Assembly: GCA_947646735.1 (NCBI GenBank)
Contig: CANTFK010000987.1
Span: 248,001 to 312,000, forward strand
Reading direction: 5' to 3'
DNA from: Peronospora farinosa
Lineage: Eukaryota; Oomycota; Peronosporomycetes; Peronosporales; Peronosporaceae
DNA length: 64,000 nt
This document shows, piece after piece, positions 51,198 through 61,376 of the stretch; positions within the stretch are counted from its first letter, which is position 1, and every line of letters begins with the position of its first letter. The notes below the pieces were generated by a model. That model saw only the letters and a list, made by a program, of their open reading frames with translations. It searched no databases and was not told where the DNA came from. A program made the position numbers and the translations under genes.

Positions 51198-52010
51198 TTG
51201 ACGAAGGTTGCTCCCAACACACAGTCACTGTGTGTTGCCCCTCCCAGTGATGAGGTATCCCTCATCACATTGAAGATCGAAGTGACAAAGAGCATGTCAC
51301 TTCGCGCCCTAGTTGATTGTTGGGCTTCGAACAACTTTGTTCGACGCCAATCGCTAGATGATCGCAGGCTCAAATATGTTGAGCGCGAGACCCCTTTAAC
51401 GAGGATGACGGTGCGCCTTGCAACTGGCGCATCCGTAACAGTAAAGAAACGTGTAGTGGGAATTCGCTACACGCTTGAAGACAAAAAGTACGATGATGAT
51501 TTCATCGTACTCGATCTGGATGACAAATTTGATGTCATCCTAGGATTACCATGGCTCAGAAGGTACGAGCCATGGGTCAGCTGGCAGCAGCATCGAACCG
51601 TGAAGATGCCTGTCGCTTGTTCATCAGATGGCCATCTGATGAACGTCTTGAAGTGTTCACAAGCGTGTGAATGTTCTACGAGTGAGTGTGATGGCCTCAC
51701 TTGTGGTTCGGTCGTTTGTACGACTGCACAAGAACTCAGCGTGACAGACAGTCACGCTGTAGAGCAAGCTGCCGGCGGCTGTGCAGAAGCACAGGAAGCT
51801 TCGAAGGTCCACCACTCGAATAAGTCGAGTGGACCGGGACATGAATGCTCGCCTAGAGGGCAGCATTCACCGAAGAGTAAACCGGTTGCCCAGAAGCGGC
51901 AACACGGTAATCCTAGATCAACTGGAAAGTTGATCGTAGAGGAAGTCGATGGAACAAGTTTCATCGAGCCTGCGGGAATAAGTCCCCAGGAAAATATACT
52001 GAGGGAATAA
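51198..52010 (+). pseudogene. Protease of Gypsy family I copy 2
   Basis: Active-site segment ALVDCWASNNFVRR: Asp is kept, but the usual Gly is Trp here (Gly in copy 1, VDCGASNNF), so it should be inactive. Downstream KYDDDFIVLDLDDKFDVILGLPWL is the conserved protease end. A Ser/His/Cys-rich spacer leads to the RT deletion near 52015. 52002-52019 repeats the GGGAATAAGTCCCCAGGA block at the deletion edge. Confidence 0.75.
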
Positions 52011-52014
52011 GTCC

Positions 52015-52900
52015 CCAGGAACGATGATGTGTTCGTCCATAGTCGGTCTATGGACGGGAAAACAAAAAGACGTGGAAGTCCATAGACTCTACGTCCGTAA
52101 GGTTCTTACACTTATGCACAAGCATATTTGTACGCCAACCTCAAGAAGTGTATATTCACAGCTAGCGAACTACTACTACTTGGGTGAATCGTCGGAAAGA
52201 ACGGCGTACGCCCTGATCCAGAAAAGATCAAGGCGATCACCGACTGGCCAGTGCCAGTCGATGTCAAGGGACTAAGGAAGAAACTTGGGCTAGCGGCGTA
52301 CTTGCACAAGTACTCGCGAAATTACGCCAAAATGACAGTACTTACGCCGAAATGACAGTACATCTTTCTTTGTACTCAAGATAATATGCAAAGTGGGATT
52401 GGAACGCTGACTGTCAGCGTTCCTTTGAACGTATCAAGCAAAGCTTGATGCAATCGCCAGTATTGGCGATTGCCGATCAAGATAGACCATTTCATGTGGT
52501 CTGTGACGCCAGCGATTTTGCAATCGGCTTTGCTCTGATGCAATATGATACAGACGGCGCAGAGCGTGTCGTCTGTTATCTCTCGCGTTAGCTGCAACCG
52601 GCCACGCGTAACTACCCGGTGCATGACAAGGAACTACTTTCCATGAAGTATGCACTGGCTAAGTTTCGCGTCTATCTTAGGAGATAGACCGTTCATTGTG
52701 TATACAGACCATGCGTCACTACGCACGGCTGTAAATAGTCCACACCTCTCGCAACGAATGGCGAGATGGTTGTCGTTCTTCGCGTAGTTAAACTTCTCCG
52801 TGGAGTATAAACCGGGACGACTTAACGTCGTCGCCGATGCACTTTCACGTCGGCCTGACCTAGAGATGACTGTGCAATCCAAAAGTGATGTAAAACACCA
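52015..52900 (+). pseudogene. C-terminal RT and RNase H of Gypsy family I copy 2
   Basis: It begins at the edge of the catalytic box (DDVFVHSRSMDGK-like codons, 52022-52070). RT thumb codons follow (KIKAITDWPVPVDVKGLRK, about 52225-52275). RNase H spans 52480-52850 (VVCDASDFAIGFALMQYD, YPVHDKELLSMKYAL, VYTDHASLR, VEYKPGRLNVVADALSRRPD). Two thirds of RT upstream are gone. Stops TAG near 52590 and 52787 break RNase H. Confidence 0.78.
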
Positions 52901-52926
52901 CTGTCGCCACGCTGAGTACCAGCGTC

Positions 52927-53860
52927 TTGTCGTCGAGCTTACTCGACGACATTAGAAGGGCATGCGCACAAGATAATGATCTTGTACGCCTGATGGAGTA
53001 TCTCAAGGACCCATCCACGCAAGCTAAGAAGCGCTTGCCTGCCATGTTTCGATCTTCTCTCGATCAATACACCCAGCTGAACGTCTTACTGTACTACACA
53101 GCCGTCAACAACGACACGCCTCGTGTCGTTGTACCGCCACAACATGATCTCAGGTTACAGATCATGTTTGAATGTCACGATGCACCAATAAGTGGGCATC
53201 GCGGTCGTAAGAAGACTAACCTCACGGTCAGTCGCGACTTTTACTGGCCACGCCAGTATAAGTTCGTGCGCAAGTACGTGCGTTCTTGCGAGGTGTTTCA
53301 GCAAGTGAAGCCTAGTCTTTCACTCCGTGCACCATTGCAGCCTCTCCCTGTTCCGGCAGAGTGCTGGGAGTCCGTATCAATGGACTTCGTCTTTGGGTTC
53401 CCCAAAGACGCTCACGGGAATAATGGTATTCTCGTGTTTGTGGACAGGTTCAGCAAGATGGTACATCTTGTTGCTGTACCTGAGTCGATCACAGCAGAGG
53501 GCTGTGCTCGAGTGTCCATCGATACAATCTTTCGATTGCACGGTTTACCCCGTGAACTTGTGTCCGATAGGGACCCCCGGTTCACGGCTGCGTTTTGGCG
53601 TTCCGTGTTCCAAACACTTGGAACACGGCTCACAATGTCTACTTCTGACCATCCAGAAACTGATGGTCAGACTGAACGCGCCAATCGCGTCCTCGAAGAG
53701 ATTCTCCGAGGGTACGTCATTTCGTTTACGAGTTAGAGTGAGTTTTGTCGATGATCTATCTCGCCATCAACAACTCAGTGCATGCGTCTAAGACGCATAC
53801 ACCGTTTTACGTGAATGGCCTTCGCCATCCACGTGTCCTCACCTTAGTAGAGGGTGACTC
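52927..53860 (+). pseudogene. Integrase of Gypsy family I copy 2
   Basis: 52927-53736 is open. The zinc domain is HDAPISGHRGRKKT..CEVFQQ, with the last Cys of CxxC changed to Phe. The catalytic residues are in SMDFVFGFPKD, SDRDPRF and DGQTERANR. A TAG ends it at 53734. The following NNSVHASKTHTPFYVNGLRHP is in another frame (53745 on). The Phe replacement and the frameshift should inactivate it. Confidence 0.8.
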
Positions 53861-54100
53861 TAATTTAAGGGGGGGAGGGACTCGCTCGGGCGAGAACCAA
53901 TCTGGCTCTTGCTCATCACGCGACGATGTTATGGTCGACGCGAAAGTAACCGAAGTCGTACCATTCAACTTCGGTGAAGAGGAAGAAAGTAAGAGCGATG
54001 ACGCTCTACTGATAACGATGCTGAAGATGTCAGCATCGTTCGAGGTATCACAAGTGAGAACAGTGATGTTCTCGCTGAATTAGTAACCGATATCTCTGCA

Positions 54101-54990
54101 GTGCACTCACAATGCACTGCAGCCAAAAGCAACGAGTCAGCTGAGGATTTCCTGCTGACTCGTGAAGCAGTAGTCCGTTTCGTGCAAGACTCCATCGCGG
54201 AAGCGGTGGATAAGCAAAAACGAAACGCAGACAATAATGGAAGGGCAAATGCTCAGACATTTATTGAATTTGATTTAGTTTTACTGTCAACAGTAAACCT
54301 ACCTAAACATGTAGTGACTAACGTGGGAAGCAATAAATTGTTGCTCAAGTACATCGGCCCATTTCGTGTATTGCGCCGCCTAGGCGACGCATACACGATC
54401 GAGTTGCCACGCAGGATGCGTACGCATCCTACGTTTTACGTGGGACGTCTTCGTCCGTACGTTCAGTACGCGGCTTCTTCGAAAGCCGAAGATAGCCATT
54501 ACTCTCAAGAATCCCCTTCAGATTCTTGTTGTCACGAACCAGATTCGATACCTGGTCGTGTAGAGATGAGATCTTCCCATGATATTGGACGATCTCCTGA
54601 CGAGCTGTCGCCAGCTCGTTACTTAGAGAATGAAGTCGCCGTTCATTCTCCAATATTGCGACAGCATTGTTAGCCCGAGACTTCTCATGGTCAAACCCAA
54701 GCTGTCGCACAATGTCCCCTAAGCGTCGATGCTTATCCCGTTCGTGATCAACATAACAACGTAGCTCAAGAGTTACACGGGAAAACCCGTCTAACTCAGC
54801 AGACAAGTCCGATGAAAGAATCGGACAGGGTTTTTCCTCCACCACCGCATTCGCTGGTGGACTCTCATGGTGGGAAGCGCTTCCTCGTGGAACGCTTGCT
54901 AAATCACCGCGAGGGACGTCGGACGAGTTATCTGGTCCGGTAGCGTGGCTATCCGCTTCGGCGAATAGCTGGGAACCTCGGTCCCAACTG
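54101..54990 (+). pseudogene. Integrase SH3-like domain and chromodomain (Gypsy I copy 2)
   Basis: 54101-54673 contains LPKHVVTNVGSNKLLLKYIG, then YIGPFRVLRRLGDAYTIELP and HPTFYVGRLRPYV. The chromodomain is in another frame at about 54845-54990 (FLVERLLNHREGRRTSYLVR, stop, RGYP, SWEPRSQLMADVPGFVEQYD). An antisense coiled coil covers the linker at 54429-54720. Confidence 0.75.
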
Positions 54991-56040
54991 ATGGCCGACG
55001 TTCCCGGCTTTGTCGAACAGTACGACAAGGGACACCCGATGGTGAAGGACCATCGGAAAACGAGCGCCCAGCGCGCTCGTAATGGGATTGCAAAGTAGCA
55101 ATCCCTTCACGCATCTCAGAAGAGATGTGAGCTCTCCACCAGGGCTCAGTAAGGAGGTACGCCTCCTTAGGCGCTCTTGACTAGGTGCTCAGGCACCCCG
55201 GGCATGGGTCGCCCCAAGAGAGGCATAACATGCCTGCCTCTCTAGATAACCGGTGCAAACGATAGCATGCACCGGACTACTTCGTTTCTCAAACTTATTG
55301 CGGCTAGCATAAAGTCTTCGAAACCAAGCCTTTTTCCCAACATTTAAAACGTTGGTGATAAACGCATTCCAAGATTGGAGGAACGCGTCACCCTCACGAT
55401 TTTTGTGTGGGCCATACCATCAATGTTCAAGAAACACATCGATATAATAGTCGTTCTCAGTGCGAAAGTTCTTCGCACTGGCGTCAAGGCCATGAAGCTT
55501 TGACGCATCAAACAACGGTATGGGAAATCGTTCGCTGGTCTTTCCAGACCAACGATCAAGCAGATGCTTAGGTAGCATCCATGGCTTGCGATCAGGAGCA
55601 CGAAGCAATACGTTGCGGTCTAAAGCCTCCTACGTGGTGTCAACAGAAGTACCGACACCACGTGCATCAGTGTTAACAGAAGTACCGACACTATGAGCAT
55701 TGATTTCAGTAGAAGCACTGACATCACCCTTACGGTCCACCCGAGTCACTATCCCTCGACTCGTTTGGCGAGTCGTCTGATTCATCAGACGACCCGAACA
55801 TTTCACGGTACATTGATTCACTCAATGTACCACGATCCCTCTTCGTAACATTAGACGACGAGGTATCACCCCGGGGAGAGCCCGGGAGTGGAATAGGTGA
55901 CTTTGAGACGGATGCGTCATCCGACTCACCAGAGTAGTCAACGACTAACTCTGGGTCAACATCTTCACGTGGCGAAGCGCTACGTGAACCTGCAACAGGC
56001 GTGCAGCCGAGCTCTTAGCTGCCTTAGCAGCGACGCGCAT
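54429..56040 (-). pseudogene. Antisense ORF of Gypsy family I (copy 2)
   Basis: Minus-strand ORF remnant starting at ATG 56040, in the same context as copy 1. Parts are a Ser/Ala-rich start, then EDVDPELVVDYSGESDD (about 55965-55915), MYREMFGSSDESDDSPN (about 55812-55762), and DRKPWMLPKHLLDRW with ERFPIPLFDASK (55600-55495). Then 55028-54429 is 199 codons open, with acidic/Pro regions and a coiled coil (IVQYHGKISSLHDQVSNLV) ending in a basic tail. Frameshifts and stops interrupt the middle. The product is unknown and has no relation to gag or pol. Confidence 0.62.
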
Positions 56041-56148
56041 TGACTTTGTCATAGCGTAAAATTGTTGAATGAAAGAAAATTCAACAAGTTCTCCTTTACC
56101 ATAATCACTAAACAGTCACTAATGTGACTGTTGTTGAGGGGGGGGTGA

Positions 56149-56607
56149 TGTAACGGGGTGAGCCCGTTACATAATATTGACACTTACATGAAGTGTCAAT
56201 AAAAATATTATTATAACTAATAATATTTGACAATATTACCGTTTCTCATAATATTGTTCCTAGATCTCCTTGAAGTTGGAGATGCCCTCTCATTGGTTGA
56301 TATGGGCCATCATATCAACCAACGCGCTGACCAATGACCGATGGACGCGCGCAATGAGTGGAGGGCAAATTGTCAACATACATAGTTGTAGTTTAATATA
56401 GTTAATATAAAGTTATAACAGATTAGTTTTATAGGATAGTTAACTATATTAGATACAGTTCTCTTTTCCTTCTCATTTAAGCGTTTGTTTGGTTGATTGA
56501 CTTCCTCTGCTCACGTGTACGTGAGGTAATTGAGGCACTTGCTTTCACTGTCATCAGTGAAGGTAGACTATACTGTTATCAGTATAGTCGGAGGGTGCCC
56601 CATTATA
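56149..56607 (+). repeat. 3' LTR of Gypsy family I, copy 2
   Basis: 459 bp, differing from the 5' LTR at only a handful of positions. It starts with the inverted repeat TGTAACGGG-GTGAG-CCCGTTACA, intact here and worn in the 5' LTR. It ends CCCCATTATA where CCCCGTTACA is expected. Confidence 0.88.
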
Positions 56608-57090
56608 GTTCTCGTCAAAATATGTCTCCTTCTGCGCATTCGTTAGGGCGTAATACTTCTCCCAGTAGTTACCATGCTGTCCCTTCATGTGCCTGTCGTA
56701 GACATCAGTGCGAGATGGCCGTTTGAAGTATTGGATGTTGTTTGTAGGTTTGCGCTTGGCGCCAACCTTCTCTTCTAGACCGAAGTGTACACAGAAGCGG
56801 CATGATACCGACACGATTTCCATCGTCGATGGATCGCGCTCGCAGACCTTCAAACCATATGCGAGTATATGCGCCTCGATGATCAAAATTTTACGCGCTG
56901 GAGGGATAGTTTGGACAAATGATGATCTCAACGAGGCCGATACTCAGTTTTCTACGCATTCTAAATCGGCAAAACTTAATAGTGGCTGAAGTGGCGTTTG
57001 GGGGGTCAAACTCCACTATTAAAGTGGCCTGGTCATGAAGTATCTCCGCAATTTTAACACGAAGTACGTGTAAAAAAGCACAACTGTACA
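56608..57090 (-). pseudogene. Gene fragment with BED/C2H2-like zinc-finger motif, cut by the Gypsy LTR
   Basis: Minus-strand coding piece (about 56890-56610): RKILIIEAHILAYGLKVCERD, then CRFCVHFGLEEKVGAKRKPT, YFKRPSRTDVYDRHMKGQHGNYWEKY, with C-x2-C and H-x4-H spacing like a BED-type finger. The reading ends at the LTR edge (FDENYNG). There is no ATG in frame; an AG acceptor (CCTCCAG) precedes RKIL, so this may be an internal exon. Proteins with this finger are often transposase-derived or expanded in oomycetes, but the family name is inference. Confidence 0.5.
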
Positions 57091-57131
57091 ATTAATGCTA
57101 TTCTTTACCACTTTGGTGGTGTAAATAAACT

Positions 57132-58613
57132 CTATCCTTGTCGACGCCAGTCATGAACGTTTTCTGCAAGAGGTTTTTGCTGTTCATAATACGTCTTTCC
57201 GGCAACAACAATGGGACCACCGCCGTAGCAAAGTCCGTCACCACGATACAGTACTAAAGCCTGCTGGGGTGTGACGCCACGCTGCGGATTGTCACAGTCG
57301 ACTCGCAAGTAGCTGCACTCCTCTTGTTCGTCCTCTACGAGCGATTCAGGCTGCCAGTCATGGAGTTTACTTGCGCTGGCGCGAGCATCGCGGCTAGATA
57401 CGAGTGATATCGTACACTCGTCCAGATCTTGTCGATAGCGCACGCGGTAGAAGCAGCGCATACGGCCGGTTTCACGAAGCTCTTGAGGCATATCTCCTGC
57501 CATCCAGTTGAACCCCGCTGCAAAGGCAAAGAGTGCGTCCGAAAAAAGAGCAGGATGTCGCGTACCCTCTGCGACGATCACGGAAGAATCGGGTTTACGC
57601 TTGCCTGCTACAAACCATTTTGCACTCATGCCTTGCAATCGCGCTCCTTGACCCGCGGTGTATGCTGTAAAACCGTGATGTGGGTGCAACTTGTTCCCTT
57701 CGACTGTGTAGAAGTATCCTTCTTGACGTGGAATATACTGATGAATAAAGTCGGCAAAGTTGCGCTTGCCAATGAAGCAGATGCCCACTGAGTCCTTTTT
57801 TGTTGCCGTGCAGAGACCCTCATCCGCTGCAATACGCCTCACTTCCGTCTTGCGCATGCTGCCCAGAGGAAACAACACATTCGAGAAAGCATTTCTATCC
57901 ACACTAGACAAAAAGTAGCTCTGGTCTTTCGTGTCATCCTCCGCCGCAAAAAGATTCGGGAGTCCACCCTCTTGCAAAGGTCTTAACGCTGCGTAGTGAC
58001 CTGTAGCCACATAGTCAGCGCCAATCTTCTTTGCATACTCGGTAAAGGCCTTAAATTTGATCTCTCGATTGCACAAAATGTCTGGATTCGGTGTCAAGCC
58101 TTTTTCATACTCCTCCAGACAAGGAGTGAATACCTGGTTCCAGTACGTTTGCACCAAGTTTACCTGCAACCGTCACATTGATTGCATTAGTACGAGTCAA
58201 CAAGTCCATTTATGACAATCATACACACACACCATCTGAGCCTCAATGCCAAGACGCTCACAGACTTTCTGCACGTCCAAATACTCCGAGACCACGGGGC
58301 ACGTTGAAGCTCCTTCTTCATCACTTGGATCCCAGTTCTTCATGTAGACACCAGTGACGCGGTATCCTTGGCGCTTAAGCAGCAGCGCAGCCACCGACGA
58401 GTCGACACCACCTGACATTCCCACCACCACGTGTTTGTTCGTGTTGTTCGAGTTCGGAGAGACCGTGGAATTGATTGCAATGCTGGATAAATATCGTGAT
58501 GACAATGGAAAGCATCCGAAAGATTCAACAAAAGCTTGAAAGCACTTCCGCAGGCCCATAGCGGCAGGGTATAACCATGGACGGCACAGCATTGGGGACG
58601 AATGGCTGAGCAT
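57132..58613 (-). CDS. Mitochondrial tRNA-specific 2-thiouridylase (MTU1/MnmA-like)
   Basis: Two exons, 58613-58233 and 58163-57132, with a 69-bp intron (gtgtgt..tgcag, phase 0), give 470 residues. The enzyme thiolates U34 of tRNA-Lys/Glu/Gln using ATP and a persulfide relay. Visible are the PP-loop SGGVDSS (67-73), Cys158 in [12 protein letters not shown] (catalytic Cys) and Cys256 in [12 protein letters not shown] (second catalytic Cys), followed by the C-terminal barrel. The first ~50 residues are Arg/Ser rich with few acidic residues, fitting mitochondrial import. The ATG at 58613 is used since the frame upstream opens only with TTG; Met19 is an alternative. It is divergent from VAC14 with 224 bp between. 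A decayed partial copy lies at 4928-5212. Confidence 0.9.
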
Positions 58614-58837
58614 GGTGTACACCAATGATACATAAATTTACGGCCTTTGCCGTCGTCCATGGCACTTTGATACTATCTTGCCCAATATATATGCGCTCAT
58701 ATTTGTAAATTAACGTAAGTATAATTTTATCAGCAGAATTTATAATACAATTATTGAAATAAAATATTCATTTTCATTGCAATTATTGTTGTTAATTCGC
58801 TATCAAAACGTTCTGAGCCTAAAAGCCCTCTAAAGCT
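58614..58837. promoter_or_regulatory. Bidirectional promoter region between MTU1 and VAC14
   Basis: 224 bp between two divergent start codons, AT-rich (TAAATTAACGTAAGTATAATTTTATC). It must contain both 5' leaders. No specific element was assigned. Confidence 0.4.
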
Positions 58838-61270
58838 ATGAGCTACCCAACGGATTCTTCGCCCATGTTGCCACAATCAGCGCTTACTCAAGCTGCTGCT
58901 GCAACTGCTGCTGCATTACCCTTTGGTTTAGGTGGTAGTGATTTCCCCGACGCGAATGGGTTTCCCGTACAGCTCCCATTAACCCCAACACTTATGCGCA
59001 ACTTAGGCGATCGTTCCTATGATAAACGTAAAGGTGCAGCAATGGAATTGGAAAATTTAATCAAGCAACTTCAAGAAAATGCAGCCTCGATTGAATTCCA
59101 CCAGCAACATCAGCTGCAACTTAATCAAGAATCACCTGCTTTTCGACTCAATACGGACGTTGGGGCATCCGGGACAGAGAGTGAAAGTATTGATGGGACT
59201 TCATTAGCTCTAACCAATCCAAGTCGTCAACGCATTCCAGCAATTATTGAACTTTTAGGGAATGATTTTGCCTGTTCATCCAATGCCAATCACCGGAAAG
59301 GTGGGTTGATTGGATTAGCAGCCACTGCTATCGGTCTCATGCACGATGCTCATCTGTATTTGGATAAATTACTTCCTCCCGTTTTGCATTGTTTTGACGA
59401 TCCAGAAAGTCGGGTTCGCTATTATGCGTGTGAATCACTGTACAATATTGCCAAAGTGGCACGGGGTCATATATTACAGTATTTTAATCAGATTTTTGAC
59501 GGGTTGTGCAAGTTATTTGCTGATGTCGATGTGGACGTAAAGAATGGTGCGAATTTACTGGATAGATTGGTCAAAGATATTGTGACAGAGAGCGAATACT
59601 TTGACGTGGATATGTTTATCCCCCTTTTGCACAAATACATCCGGATGACCAATCCTTACATTCGTCAACTTTTGGTTGGATGGATCACCGTGCTGGATTC
59701 CGTGCCGGATATTGACATGTTGGATTGGCTGCCAGAGTTTCTGGATGGGTTGTTTAATATGTTGAGTGACGGCAATAGAGAAATTCGACAGGCAGCAGAT
59801 AGTGCGCTCGCGGAGTTCTTACGCGAAATTAAACAGACGGATGATGTCGAGTTTGGTCCCATGGTGGATATTCTTGTAAGACAATGCAACAGCAAGGAGC
59901 GATTCAATCGATTGACAGCGGTGAGCTGGGTGCAGGAGTTTGTGAATCTGGGAAGAGAGAAGCTGGTGGAGTTTTATGCTGACCTGTTGGCTGCCATCAT
60001 GCACTGCATCTCGGATGCAGAGCATGAAATTAGGCAGGTGGCTGAGCGCGCTAATGATGATTTGCTACAGCTTGTGAAATCGACAACAGAAGATGTGGAG
60101 TTGCTACCACTTATGCAGAAACTCACGTCAGAGCTAAGTAGTGACCATGTACCTACTCGAATGGCGGCGTTACGGTGGATTTCGATGTTGCTAGAAAAGT
60201 ACCCCAATCAGCTTTCAGCGCATATCGGAAAGCTGCTACCAGCCCTGCTTCGGACACTTTCGGACATCTCAGACAGCGTTGTGCTACTGGATTTGGAAGT
60301 GCTTGCTCGCATATCACTTAACAAAGTTGAGTTTGAGAAGGTACTCAATGCGATCCTACTGCTCTTCGCACAGGACCGACGACTACTCGAAATGCGTGGC
60401 AGCATGATCGTGCGAAAGTTGTGTGTGCTTTTGGATTCCAAGAGCATTTACCTCATTTTTGCAAAGGTGCTAGGCACAGAAGCTGTCTACCTGGATAGCC
60501 AAGCAGACAGTGAGTTTGCTGCCGTCATGGTTCAAACATTGAACCTCATTTTGCTGACAGCAAATGAATTGGAGCACCTACGTGATATTTTACGACGCAG
60601 CTTTCAACCCCGTGCCTCAGAAGACGACGTCCGAGTATTTACGGTGCTCTTCCGATCGTGGTGCCATAACCCAATTGCAGCATTCAGCCTTTGCTTGTTG
60701 GCCCAATCTTACACGCTCTCTGCAGCGCTCATTAGCAAATTTGCTGACATTGATGCATCCGTTGGGTTCCTGATGCAGATCGATAAACTCGTGCAGCTGC
60801 TGGAATCACCGATCTTCATCCACATGCGGCTACAGCTTCTAGAGATTCAGGAGGACTACCACACAGACCTAGTTAAAAGTTTGTACGGACTGTTAATGCT
60901 ACTCCCACAAAGTGCCGCTTTTCGGGTGTTACGGGACCGGCTAGCAAGCGTGACGAGCATGGCCACAGCCATCGGCCGTATAGACTTGAATGGCGACTCA
61001 CGTCGGCTACGTAAGAGTGAAGGTGCATTTTTGAACTCGTCAAATAATGATGCTAATGTGTCTGTTGCTCCGCGCATTGATGCTGATACACTACTCGCTC
61101 ACTTTGAGAATGTCCAAGCGAAGTACACGGAGCTTCGAAGAAAAGGTGCGAGCTTACACGTGCGTCTGTTGATTGTGTTACACAGTGCTAATATTTGTTT
61201 TCTTGCGCGTGTGGTGATAGGAATGTACGAGAAAGCGCTGGCTAAGGAACAAAATGAAGCCAGTACTTGA
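58838..61270 (+). CDS. VAC14 homologue, PIKfyve/Fab1 complex scaffold
   Basis: VAC14 scaffolds the Fab1/PIKfyve kinase and Fig4 phosphatase that control PtdIns(3,5)P2 on endosomes and vacuoles. The frame of 810 codons starts at ATG 58838. The N-terminal LTPTLMRNLGDRSYDKRKGAAMELE and RKGGLIGLAATAIGL are family signatures. HEAT repeats fill about 90-560, and the Fig4-binding C-terminal domain (VLFRSWCHNPIAAFSLCLLAQ, KLVQLLESPIF, LYGLLMLLPQSAAF) covers about 600-720. A probable 75-bp intron (61146-61220, gtgcga..gatag) lies in frame without a stop. Removing it joins RRK to GMYEKALAKEQ and gives 785 residues, deleting an odd hydrophobic stretch. It is convergent with the WDR76-like gene, with 106 bp between stops. 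Confidence 0.92.
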   Translation: MSYPTDSSPMLPQSALTQAAAATAAALPFGLGGSDFPDANGFPVQLPLTPTLMRNLGDRSYDKRKGAAMELENLIKQLQENAASIEFHQQHQLQLNQESPAFRLNTDVGASGTESESIDGTSLALTNPSRQRIPAIIELLGNDFACSSNANHRKGGLIGLAATAIGLMHDAHLYLDKLLPPVLHCFDDPESRVRYYACESLYNIAKVARGHILQYFNQIFDGLCKLFADVDVDVKNGANLLDRLVKDIVTESEYFDVDMFIPLLHKYIRMTNPYIRQLLVGWITVLDSVPDIDMLDWLPEFLDGLFNMLSDGNREIRQAADSALAEFLREIKQTDDVEFGPMVDILVRQCNSKERFNRLTAVSWVQEFVNLGREKLVEFYADLLAAIMHCISDAEHEIRQVAERANDDLLQLVKSTTEDVELLPLMQKLTSELSSDHVPTRMAALRWISMLLEKYPNQLSAHIGKLLPALLRTLSDISDSVVLLDLEVLARISLNKVEFEKVLNAILLLFAQDRRLLEMRGSMIVRKLCVLLDSKSIYLIFAKVLGTEAVYLDSQADSEFAAVMVQTLNLILLTANELEHLRDILRRSFQPRASEDDVRVFTVLFRSWCHNPIAAFSLCLLAQSYTLSAALISKFADIDASVGFLMQIDKLVQLLESPIFIHMRLQLLEIQEDYHTDLVKSLYGLLMLLPQSAAFRVLRDRLASVTSMATAIGRIDLNGDSRRLRKSEGAFLNSSNNDANVSVAPRIDADTLLAHFENVQAKYTELRRKGASLHVRLLIVLHSANICFLARVVIGMYEKALAKEQNEAST
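61146..61220 (+). other. Probable in-frame intron in VAC14
   Basis: 75 bp (25 codons) with GTGCGA donor and GTGATAG acceptor, no stop in frame. Translated it gives a hydrophobic stretch (HVRLLIVLHSANICFLARVV) in an otherwise charged tail. Splicing restores a charged helix. Confidence 0.65.
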
Positions 61271-61376
61271 ATAGGAAGCGAAGAGAATTGATACAGCATA
61301 AGAAAATTCATACACGGCGAGTAGAATAATACTGCTACATGTTCACGTAGTAAGAGGTTGCCAGATTAAATGCTCC

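Larger units (their letters stand above)
49518..56607 (+). mobile_element. Gypsy family I copy 2, full layout with RT mostly deleted
   Basis: 7.1 kb, LTRs 49518-49975 and 56149-56607 in direct orientation. A purine-rich GTTGAGGGGGGGGTGA tract abuts the 3' LTR. Contents: gag, zinc knuckle, protease, C-terminal RT, RNase H, integrase, SH3-like domain, chromodomain and a minus-strand ORF before the 3' LTR. The left flank (GACGA) and right flank (GTTCT) do not form a target duplication, so the ends have been rearranged. On the right it truncates a zinc-finger-type gene fragment. High LTR similarity indicates a fairly recent insertion. Confidence 0.88.
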
